NCBI RefSeq assembly: GCF_964355755.1
Contig: NC_092677.1
Coordinates: 7,137,001 to 7,201,000 of the forward strand
Reading direction: 5' to 3'
Length of the DNA stretch: 64,000 nt
Source: Antedon mediterranea
Taxonomy: Eukaryota; Echinodermata; Crinoidea; Comatulida; Antedonidae
Made by a program: the position numbers and the translations under genes. Within the stretch, counting starts at the first letter, position 1. The number at the start of each line of letters is the position of its first letter. The notes beneath the pieces are model-generated. The model searched no databases. It saw nothing but the letters and a program-made list of their open reading frames with translations, and was not told where the DNA came from. Below, piece by piece: positions 1 through 11,700 of the stretch.

Positions 1-2775
1 TTTGAAAAATTCCTGTACTATTGTACAGGAAAATTTCCGAAAAATGGCCGATTTTCGACCCTTTTATTTCTTGACATAAATGGTTAATATTGCATAATAA
101 ACATGCGCAGAGACGAATAATGGGTTCTGCGCATATAAATTGTGCTATAGTAACGAGTTTTGACATAAATGGTTACTATAGCATAATAAACATGCGCAGA
201 GGCGAACAATGTGTTCTGCGCATGTCAATTGTGCTATAGTAACCAGTTTTATCGAAAAATAAAAAGGTCAAAAATTTGCCATTTTTTGAAAAATCCCTGT
301 ACTATAGTACAGGAAAATTTCCGAAAAATGGCCGATTTTTTACCCTTTCATTTTTTGACATAAATGGTTACTATTGCATAATAAACATCCGCAGAGACGA
401 ATAATGGGTTCTGCGCATATAAGTTGTGCTATAGTAACGAGTTTTGACATAAATGGTTACTATAGCATAATAAACATGCGCAGAGGCGAATAATGGGCAT
501 GTCAATTGTGCTATTGTAACCAGTTTTATCGAAAAATAAAAAGGTCGAAAATTTGCAATTTTTTGAAAAATCTCTGTACTATAGTACAGGAAAATTTCCG
601 AAAAATGGCCGATTTTCGACCCTTTTATTTCTTGACATAAATGGTTAATATTGCATAATAAACATGCGCAGAGACGAATAATGGGTTCTGCGCATATAAA
701 TTGTGCTATAGTAACGAGTTTTGACATAAATGGTTACTATAGCATAATAAACATGCGCAGAGGCGAATAATGTGTTCTGCACATGTCAATTGTGCTATAG
801 TAACCAGTTTTATCGAAAAATAAAAAGGTCAAAAATTTGCCATTTTTTGAAAAATCCCTGTACTATAGTACAGGAATATTTTCGAAAAATGGCCGATTTT
901 CGACCCTTTTATTTTTCGATAAAACTGGTTACTATAGCACAATTGGCATGCGCAGAGTCGAATAATGGGTTCTGCGCATGTCAATTGTGCTATAGTACCC
1001 AGTTTTGACATAAATGGTTACTATAGCATAATAAACATGCGCAGAGGCGAATACTGGGTTCTGCGCATGTCAATTGTGCTGTAGTACCCAGTTTTGACAT
1101 AAATGGTTACTATAGCATAATAAACATGCGTAGAGGCAAATAATGGGTTCTGCGCATGTCAATTGTGCTATAGTAACCAGTTTTATCGAAAAATAAAAAG
1201 GTAGAAAATTTGCCATTTTTTAAAAAATCCCTGAAAATTTCCGAAAAATGGCCGATTTTTTACCCTTTTATTTTTGACATAAATGGTTACTATTGCATAA
1301 TAAACATGCGCAGAGACGAATAATGGGTTCTGCGCATATAAATTGTGCTATAGTAACGAGTTTTGACATAAATGGTTACTATAGCATAATAAACATGCGC
1401 AGAGGCGAATAATGTGTTCTGCGCATGTCAATTGTGCTATTGTAACCAGTTTTATCGAAAAATAAAAAGGTCGAAAATTTGCAATTTTTTGAAAAATCGC
1501 TGTACAGGGAAATTTTCGAAAAATGGCCGATTTTCGACCCTTTTATTTTTCGATAAAACTGGTTACTATAGCACAATTGACATGCGCAGAGTCGAATAAT
1601 GGGTTCTGCGCATGTCAATTGTGCTATAGTACCCAGTTTTGACATAAATGGTTACTATAGCATAATTAACATGCGCAGAGGCGAATAATGGGTTCTGCGC
1701 ATGTCAATTGTGCTATAGTAACCAGTTTTGACATAAATGGTTACTATAGCATAATAAACATGCGCAGAGGCGAATAATGGGTTCTGCGCATGTCAATTGT
1801 GCTATAGTAACGAGTTTTGACATAAATGGTTACTATAGCATAATAAACATGCGCAGAGGCGAATAATGGGTTCAGCGCATGTCAATTATGCTATAGTAAC
1901 CAGTTTTATCGAAAAATAAAAAGGTCGAAAATTTGCAATTTTTTGAAAAATCCCTGTACTATAGTACAGGAAAATTTCCGAAAAATGGCCGATTTTCGAC
2001 CCTTTTATTTTTGACATAAATGGTTACTATTGCATAATAAACATGCGCAGAGACGAATAATGGGTTCTGCGCATATAAATTGTGCTATAGTAACGAGTTT
2101 TGACATAAATGGTTACTATAGCATAATAAACATGCGCAGAGGCGAATAATGTGTTCTGCGCATGTCAATTGTGCTATTGTAACCAGTTTTATCGAAAAAT
2201 AAAAAGGTCGAAAATTTGCAATTTTTTGAAAAATCGCTGTACAGGGAAATTTTCGAAAAATGGCCGATTTTCGACCCTTTTATTTTTCGATAAAACTGGT
2301 TACTATAGCACAATTGACATGCGCAGAGTCGAATAATGGGTTCTGCGCATGTCAATTGTGCTATAGTACCCAGTTTTGACATAAATGGTTACTATAGCAT
2401 AATTAACATGCGCAGAGGCGAATAATGGGTTCTGCGCATGTCAATTGTGCTATAGTAACGAGTTTTGACATAAATGGTTACTATAGCATAATAAACATGC
2501 GCAGAGGCGAATAATGGGTTCAGCGCATGTCAATTATGCTATAGTAACCAGTTTTATCGAAAAATAAAAAGGTCGAAAATTTGCAATTTTTTGAAAAATC
2601 CCTGTACTATAGTACAGGAAAATTTCCGAAAAATGGCCGATTTTCGACCCTTTTATTTCTTGACATAAATGGTTACTATTGCATAATAAACATGCGCAGA
2701 GACGAATAATGGGTTATGCGCATGCCAATGCTACACTAACCAGTTTTGACATAAATGGTTACTAGAGCATAGCAA
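1..2775. repeat. Satellite array of hairpin-forming units
   Basis: The whole stretch is built from related units. One block is an 89-bp unit whose two halves are inverted copies: arms of about 30 bp containing GGTTACTATAGCA and CATGCGCAGA face TCTGCGCATG and TGCTATAGTAACC around a short AATAATGGG loop. The other block is a ~110-bp palindrome running from ATCGAAAAATAAAAAGGTC to its mirror GACCCTTTTATTTTTCGAT, centred on CCTGTACTATAGTACAGG. Blocks alternate with a period near 280 bp. Positions 1263-1718 and 2000-2455 match base for base by eye (offset 737), and the next stretch repeats at offset 648, so one 89-bp unit was gained or lost. Short open frames inside only reflect the repeat. The array may start before the window. 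Confidence 0.9.
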
Positions 2776-3160
2776 TAGTAACACACACTTGTAATTGAGT
2801 GGTATTTTGATTTTTAAATTTCATATTTCTAGTTAAAATTTAGAATATCTGAATATACCACAAGGTGTATCATTCCCTAAATAGCCCAAAAAGCTAAAAA
2901 AGTGATTTTTGAAAAAATGTGTCAGTTAAGTCGTTCTTTCATGACAGCTGGGCAGTATAGTTCAGGGATTTTTTTTTAAATGGCCAAATTTCGAACCTTT
3001 TATTTTTTGACATAACTGGTTTCTATGGTACTATAAGATGATGAAAATGCAATATATGATCATTATATAGCAATATTATCGCATAATAATTGAATTTTAA
3101 AAACCTGATATTTGGCCAATTTTCGAAAAAATCCCTGTACTATATGCTGTATTTATAGAC
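2776..3160. repeat. Decayed satellite edge
   Basis: After 2775 the array breaks up. Isolated pieces remain: an AATTTCGAACCTTTTATTTTTTGACATAA-like block around 2985-3015 and an AAATCCCTGTACTATA piece around 3129-3145, separated by AT-rich sequence. No gene seen. Confidence 0.6.
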
Positions 3161-3164
3161 AACA

Positions 3165-3441
3165 GCATATGCTGACAATCAAGGGGCCCTCTTGATGAGT
3201 GACAGTGGATGTGTGTATACTAGTACACCGGGGTAACCCCCTACTTGTCTCGAAAGATGTACTAGGTTCTTTGAAGGGCACATGAGCCAGATGTGTACAC
3301 TGGACCTACGGTTTATAGTCCTTATCCAATAATACTCGTTCTACCACCAGAACCATGAAGCGAGTGAGGCTCAAACCCCTAACGATGTTAATATGGCAAG
3401 GTATTGCGGTTCCACTGTCTTAACCATTTGGCCACTCATCA
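3165..3441 (-). mobile_element. tRNA-derived SINE, copy 1
   Basis: Read on the minus strand, it starts with a type-II tRNA (Leu/Ser-like) head: an A-box-like GAGTGGCCAAATGGTTAAG and a B-box-like GGGGTTTGAGCCTC about 60 bases on. The shared body follows, with TAAACCGTAGGTCCAGTGTA, then GGGGGTTACCCCGGTGTA near the tail. The same order occurs at 55120-55386 and in truncated copies at 30661, 35723 and 59437. The RNA polymerase III promoter role is known for such heads; its activity here is not shown. Confidence 0.8.
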
Positions 3442-3892
3442 CGTAACATGCGAAGATCACATGTGATTTAGAGCATGTCACACTTTGATATTGCAACCAG
3501 ATGTCTTTAACACAATATATGCGAATATATTGAAATATTATTGCATAATAATTGAATTGTTAAAAGTCGATATTTTGGCCATTTAAACAAAAAACAATCA
3601 TTTATTTTATTTTCAATTTTAATTAAAAAGACAAAACTATGTACAATCGATTATTGTAATTATAATTATTTTTATTCTTAATTATGAATAATTATTTAAT
3701 CACAAAAACAAGAAAAATGCATCTTTACATAGTTTGTAACAATTTTGTTCCAGTCTTAATACATATTGACCTGCAAAAAAAAAAGACAATGCAATACTTT
3801 TATATTAAATATATGGAATGTATCATAGTTTAAATAAATGTATATCAAAATATGGAACGTTTTATTTCTTTAAAAAAATTCTATTGTCGCAC
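3442..3892. other. AT-rich spacer, no gene
   Basis: Low-complexity AT-rich sequence with poly-A and poly-T runs. A short echo of the satellite sits near 3540-3600 (TTGCATAATAATTGAATT). No coding signal, RNA gene or element border was recognised. Confidence 0.6.
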
Positions 3893-5410
3893 TAGTATGG
3901 TGCTATGCACATGATCATGATGGCACTGTAACACTGGTACTCTCTCGCCTGATGCTATGCACATGATCATGATGACACTGTCACACTGGTACTCTCTCGC
4001 CTGATGCCATGCACATGATCATAATGACACTGTCACACTGGTACTCTCTCGCCTGATGCTATGGACATGATCATGATGACACTGTCACACTGGTACTCTC
4101 TCGCCTGATGCTATGCACATGATCATAATGACACTGTCACACTGGCACTCTCTCGCCTGATGCTATGGACATGATCATGATGACACTGTCACACTGGTAC
4201 TCTCTCACCTGATGCTATGCACATGATCATGATGACACTGTCACACTGGTACTCTCTCGCCTGATGCTATGCACATGATCATGATGACACTGTCACACTG
4301 GTACTCTCTCGCCTGATGCTATGCACATGATCATGGTGACACTGTCACACTGGTACTCTCTAGCCTGATGTTATGCACATGATCATGATGACACTGTCAC
4401 ACTGGTACTCTCTAGCCTGATGTTATGCACATGATCATGATGACACTGTCACACTGGTACTCGCTCGCCTGATGTTATGCACATGATCATGATGACACTG
4501 TCACACTGGTACTACTCTAGACTGATGATCATGGTGGCAATAGTACTGTCTAGCCTGATGCTATGCACATGATTATGGTGGCACTGGTACTCTCTAGCCT
4601 GATGCTATGCACATGATCATGGTAACACTGGTAATCTCTAGCCTGATGCTATATGCACATGATTATGGTAACACTGGTACTCTCTAGTCTTATACTATAT
4701 GCACACGATCATGGTAACACTGGTACTCTCTAGTCTTATACTATATGCCCATGATCATGGTAACACTGGTACTCTCTAGCCTGATGATATATGCACATGA
4801 TCATAGTTACACTGGTACTATATAGCCTGATGCTATATGCACATGATTATAGTGACACTGGTACTCTCTAGCCTGATGCTATATGCACATGATCATAGTG
4901 ACACTGGTACTCTCTAGCCTGATGATATATGCACATGATCATAGTGACACTGGTACTATCTAGCCTGGTATTATAGGCACATGCTCATTCTGGCATTGGT
5001 ACTAGTACTACTCTAGACTGATGATTATGGTGGCAATAGTACTGTCTAGCCTGATGATATATGCACATGCTTATGGTGACACCAGTACTCTCTAGTCTTA
5101 TTATGCTATATGCACATGATCGGTAACACAGGTACTCTCTAGCCTGATGCTATGCACATATCGGTAACACAGGTACTCTCTAGCCTGATGCTATGCACAT
5201 GATTATGGTGAAACTGGTACTCCCTGGTCTTATGTATATGCATATGATCATGGTAACACCGTTACTGTCTAGCCTGATGATATAGACACATGATCATGGT
5301 AACACCGTTACTCTCTAGTCTGATGCTATATGCATATGATCATGGTGGCACTGGTGCCCTCTAGTCTGACTCTATGGACATGATCATGGTGGCACTGGTA
5401 CTCTATAATG
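3893..5410. repeat. ~52-bp minisatellite
   Basis: About 30 head-to-tail units. In the left half the unit is 52 bp: GATGCTATGCACATGATCAT, then GATGACACTGTCACACTGG, then TACTCTCTCGCCT. To the right it drifts to ~46-48 bp by losing the CTGTCACA segment and gaining ATGCTATATGC. Each unit carries the perfect palindrome CATGATCATG and, in the long form, the near-palindrome TGACACTGTCA. It lies just downstream of the CLC gene, about 300 bp past its stop codon. Confidence 0.9.
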
Positions 5411-5626
5411 AAACCAATGAAGATGAATTGAATATTCAAACAACACCAGAATTCTGAAAACAAAAACACATCCCATGAGGTATGAAATTACACTGATGTG
5501 TGTACCAATCCAGGGACAGATTGAAAAATGGTCTTTCGGTAGTCATAGATATAAAGCCTAGATTTATACCTATTACCATACTAAAAGTCCACAAAACAAC
5601 AGAGCTGCCCTGCAATCTTAGCACTG

Positions 5627-5634
5627 TTTTTATT
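5627..5634 (-). promoter_or_regulatory. Probable poly(A) signal of the CLC gene
   Basis: The minus strand reads AAAATAAAAA here, containing AATAAA about 90 bases past the stop codon at 5721-5723. Position and motif fit a cleavage/polyadenylation signal; no transcript data were available. Confidence 0.45.
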
Positions 5635-5720
5635 TTAATAATAAAAAAGTTACATAATTATTACAAAATTACACTTATTAAGACAAACCTCTAAGTCTAA
5701 AACAGCCTTTATATTACAAT

Positions 5721-8700
5721 TTATTCAAAGACTTCTACGATTGTTCCAACAATACTTACGTTTGTCATTTCAACCGGATTTCGTTCAGCCTCTTGTCTTC
5801 GTTTTAGTATAGGTGCAATGCTCTCCTCGATCTTGAATCCCATCAAGTCTTTGCGCGATATCATGCCCACAACACAGTTCTTGTGATCCACAACAGTTAG
5901 ATGACGCAGACCAAGTGTGCGAAATATTATGTAGGTACGGTGCAAAGAGAATGTGCTTGGAATGCATGGAGCAGACATATTAACATAGGGTTTCTGTTAT
6001 ATCAAATGATAAGGTAGCAATATAAATAGATTTATTTATAAAATCTTTCTACAATATCAAACTAGTTTGATAAAAAAAAAGTTATATGATGTCATCGCGT
6101 CCATATATGGCACATCACATTTTTTTTTATCACAAAGTTTGATAGTGTAGACAGAGTTTTAGTATATATAGTATATTTTTTATACATTTCATCAAATAAT
6201 TCAGACAGATGTTTTGATAGAATAAACCTCTAAATAACTTATTTAGTAGGAAAGAAATACATCTTTGAAAATAGTAATATATAAACATTGGTTGTATTTA
6301 TATGCAAATTAAGTAATAAAACAAAACTGTTGATTATATAATTATACTGTATTAATTAATAATACTGAATTAGATACAGTACCTAAATGGTAAAACAACA
6401 TAAAGATATATATATCTATATTACATACAAACACAAGCATTTAAGCATAATAGAAATATGATAAAGAAAATAATTATAAAATGTATTCACCAAGTTAACT
6501 GTCATATGTTGAAACTTATCATCTTCACAATACTGGTGAAGACACTCTTCTAGAACCTCTGGATTTTCCAGGTTTTCCACCGCAATCTAATCAAGTTTAC
6601 CATGAAATAAACAATCATTACAAAAATAATAAAGAAATAAGCAAGTCAATTAAAGCTATAGAATATTTCTTCTTTGTTGCGCCTGAAGTTTAACTGGTTT
6701 CACCAGGCACCTCTGTTTAAAATACCGAATTAAACAAATATTGATTGAAAAAGTCAGTAAAATTTTGAAATTTTAATTGATTTATTTATTTCTATGTATA
6801 GAATATCTAAATTAAAAATAACACAACAAAATAAAGAAAAAACAAAAAAAAGCATCTTCCTACCGTCTGATAATCAAGTTTAGGAATTTCAACTTCATCA
6901 TCTTGAGCTGCGTCTGATCTCTCAAATATTGATTCATAGGAAAGCAGAACACATATTTCATTTCTATGTGTAAAAAAATAAATCTTTCATTAAACTTAAC
7001 CATTTTGTAGTTTTAAAATTCCGTAGAAAAAAAACCCCAAAAAAGTAATGTTTTCAATTATAAATTAAATTCAACAAAAAATAGGTTAAATGTACACATA
7101 ATAAATTTTAATAAACATTAAACATAGTATTTATACCTATTTATGAGGCCCTTAAATTCATTGCGGTTGCCAAGAGGCCCGGTTTCGACCACAGGGAAAC
7201 CACCATATGCTGTGTCCAGAAGAACGTGAGCTAGTTCACTAACAGTTGGCCGGCATTGAAGTACTGTAGGTGGTGAGGCCATTGCATCAGCTGCTGAATG
7301 TAGCTCAAGATTAATGCTAACAGAAATAACATTATGTAATGATATTTAAGATTATAATATAATGGATATTATATAACACCTAAATAAATTCATGTCACTT
7401 GATTGGATGATTGTGAGTCACATGACATGCAATAGTATGTATTATTAAATCAATGAATCAAATGTACTTTTCAAGAGTCTATTTGTATGTTATATAAAAC
7501 AAAGAATGTTTTTATATTCATGCAATGGTAAAAAGAATTTCATTTAAATTCTATTTTCATATGGGCTTCACTTCATGAAAATAGAATTTCATCTTTCACC
7601 TCATGAAATTATTTGTACCATTGAATTAATGAACATTCATTATTTGTAATAACTATCTATGATAAAATATGGAAAGATTAATGTGATTTGACAATGGTAA
7701 TTACGAAGATGTGACACAACATGTGGTATGCGTATTATAAATTGTCTAGTAGGATCTCTAGAAAAATCTACTACACTAGCTGTTGAATGTATTGTACATT
7801 CAGCACTATAATCTCTAATTTTCAACTTCTGTAGCTAAATTAACAATGATAAAGTACAAATTTACAACATACCTTTTACCATCATGAAATATTACAGGCT
7901 CGGAATCAAGGAATGGTATACATTTGACCTCTAGAAGGGCGTGGTAAATGGGATGTGTAAATGCATCTCCAACCCACTTAGCAACCATAATAGCAACCAT
8001 AATGGGAAGTAGAAATTGAATATCATTTGTTATCTCCATCTGAAAAAAAATATAAAAGTTACAGTTTTTGTTATTATAAATATGTTTCCCAATATTTGTT
8101 GTTGCATAATAAACATTGAGAACATTTATAAACAAAAAGTAAAGTTGTATCAGTATTGTTAATTTTCACAGCATACTAAAAAGGTTCCACAAACATCAAT
8201 GAGCTTATATAGATTGGCTAGAGAGCGGATTCAAATGTTATCTTCATAGAGAGGGTACCCAACAGTATGCAATCGACCATTCACGACCCCTACACAGTCA
8301 CGGAGTACTACGCCTGGGTTATGTAAGGTTTTTGGTTTATGCTTCAACAATAAACTAAAAAATTACCATGATAACTGTGAGTGACATGGTAAGACGAGAT
8401 ACACCACCGAAGAATGAAGCTGCTCCTATAAGAGCGAAGGCTCCAGGATCCATCCAAGCCCAATAGATATCATCGGTAGAGTGCACTCCAAACAAAGTGA
8501 CCATTATTAGGCCTACAATTCGACCATACAGAGCACCAATATACCTAAAAATAAACAAATATGTATACATTTTTTCTTTATATACTGACAACAAATTCAC
8601 AAGACAAACATACTAAAGTCTTTTGTACAAGTGGCTGTCATGAGAAAAAAAATATTGCCATCTGACAGATTTGAACTAAAGATCCTGGAATTTGTAGCCA

Positions 8701-11700
8701 ACTATCAAACCACTTTTTAACTTCCGGCAAAATTGTGTTAAGGAGTCCGATCGGGTAAGGAAACACGTCCAAATGTCCCAGTATGGACACAATGAATTAA
8801 TATAACATAATAACATTTGGAAAAATTTGATTGCCGATCACCTGAGAACTATCAATCTATTGAGTGGCACCAGGTAGCACACAAGTTGATAGTGCACACT
8901 CAGTAAATACACGTGAATAAAACAACAAACAACAACAATATACTTACAACATAGGCACAACTAAACCACTTGAGATTGATGGGCCACAGCTCCAACATGC
9001 CATGAAGAAGTAGAATATTAGAACGGTGAACAAGGGACCGAAGGTGAACTCCCAATGTGTTTCACGTGAGAATAGATGATGGATTGCTTCTTCCCCGGTT
9101 ACAAACAGTAATGTAGCAACTAAACAAGAAAGTTGAAAACATTTCGTCTAATATGTATCTGAGAAGAGCTTCAATGTGTCATCTTTTTAAATTATTGGTA
9201 TAATTTCTACACACAATCATAATGTATGAGAAAATAAACTACTAGTTTCCGAATCAATTCTTTAATGTCATTGTAGGTTATATTGTATCACTGAATTAAA
9301 AAACGCTTGGTACTGCGTTAATTCCTTAATTAGAAAACGCTTAGTACTCAGTTAATCCCTTTGAAACTCATACCGAAGCTTAGTGCATGTTAAAGAAGCT
9401 GGTACACTAAGTGAAAAGAGTAGGGGATCGCGCTGCACTGCTGGATGGCGTGGGTCTATGGATGAGCCCAATCCAAATTTATCCAGTTTCAAGTTAAGTT
9501 TGAGGACAAGAATAAATTACTAGGATGGGGTGCAGATGAAACATTGGAGCTAAAATGAGCAAGAACTTCTGTACTTAAAAAGAGAACTGAAGCCTTTTGC
9601 AATGGTTGATAATATGTGAATTTAAATATGTGAATGTCATATACTATGTCTATTTATTACAGTATTCATAGTTAAACCAACCTTGACTAAATGTATCATT
9701 TGAAAATGTAATATTCTCGCCTTCTTTCACAACAATTCCACGGGTACAAGTATAGTAACTGACTTCTTTTTCTGTAGACCCAGCAGGGTTGTCCAAACAT
9801 TTGGGGCTGAAGTCTGATGGTGGCCTAAAATTTACAAATATCAATTGTAGTGTCATACAGTAGAACATTCCCAAAATATAGAAACTCATGCAGTGGCGTA
9901 ACACGGACGGCAAGGCCCCTAGTTTAGCACTCCTAAGGAGTGCATTGGGCTGCTCATGCTCTGGGCCCCTGGTTTTAGACAGTGAGCGCTCATAGCCATT
10001 ACGCTACTGGAAGGTGGAAGCAGATCTTAAGGATATTTAATATACATTGGAGGTTGTGCTTCTTTGACTGAATAATATTTTCCAAAAGTTTAGAAGAGTT
10101 CTCTTCTAGATGCTTACTTTCCTGCTTATTCATTCATTCATTCTCAATATAGAAAAATTGCCAAGGATAAACCACAGTGATTTCATGGACTGACCTTCAC
10201 TTTCATTGACTGTATACACAAGATTTTCGACATAAACATAAAATGTCTTAATACAATATCATGAGATCCGGACTACATCATACACGATTTGTACCCCGGA
10301 CCTTGGGACCAGTAGGCAAGCATCTTTAACTTAACATTAAAACATTTTACTTTCATTCATTACAAATTTTGTTTCTCCATTGAGATCAGCATTTTACCCA
10401 CAGCATTTATTAAAATGTTATCCGAGTGATGATGTTTAATCCATCTTTACTTACTTTCCTGATTCGTTTTCATAGTAGCATGTGAAAGGACTACAATCAA
10501 ATATAGCTGGCAGGAAGACACTAGCTGTTGCCATTATTGCCTTAACAAAACAAAGTTTATTGTTATATATAAATGAATAACCACCCACGCAACAATTGTA
10601 ACTAAAATATCACTTCAATTGAATGCATTGTGCAAGAACTGCTTGAATATGAAAGAGCCACAACTTCCAAGATCACTGTATAGTAGCCTCCATTCGCCCA
10701 CATGCACTGTTTTTATGGGTTCATTCACACGTACCTATTTTCCTGCTGGCCTTATGAACCAATTATCGCTATAGATGGTAGATGACTAACTAATACCTGG
10801 GTAAAACACCTAAGCCTGGACCTATGTTACTATTTCAATATCCTATTGTTTATATTGAAATTCTAATAAACAAACTGATAATGTTTTAAGTGAATTTACT
10901 AATTGTTGCACGCGATGCGAACACAAAATCAAAGCACAGGAATTTATTTGAGCAAATAGAAGGTTTAGTAGCAAATTATCGGCAACATTCAAGGTTGATA
11001 AGACCAGGGAAAATACAATACTGTATATGGTTCTGGTTCTTTATCCCTTTTCTGGAATTACTGTACAAGTAGTATTAAGGTTGTCAGATTCAGCAAGCAT
11101 ATGGTAGTAAGGATACAATTACAATTTAAAATGTTCCTATTCCGAGTTATTACAACACTACACATACTAATTTGTCATTACAATTAACACTTAAAAAAAG
11201 CATAAACATTAAAAGAACATACTTACAACAATGATACAAGGCTCTAACAGTCTAGCAACTTTTTTCGTTATTTTATTGTTGATTTTGGCCAATTTTGCTC
11301 GACGAAATCTGGCTAATTTTAGATTACAAAACACAAATAGTCCTCCTAGGACACCACCAAGTACACCAATTATAACGGTTGGAAAAAACATCAAAATATT
11401 AACATCTAAACCTTTGCGAACCTGTGGAATAGATACAAATTACAATTTAAAAAAAAAAAAAATGAATTTTGTTAAAATAAAGTTTGCTATGAGAAAAATA
11501 TTTGTGAATATGTGAAAAGTTTTTTACAATTTTGTAATCGTCTACCGGAACGAAATATGGTCTCAGTTTGAACGCAGCTTAAAGATACATATGGGAAAAA
11601 TTATAATATTGTTAAAAAAGTTTAAATAGCCAATAAACAATAGTAATATTAGCTGTGCACCATGCGTTTCAAAAGGGAATATATATGTTGAGAATGTCTT

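Noticed and set aside
371-2382. Cysteine-containing frames of 60-118 codons repeated through the first 2.4 kb
   Set aside because: All lie in the palindromic satellite and recur with it on both strands; not genes.
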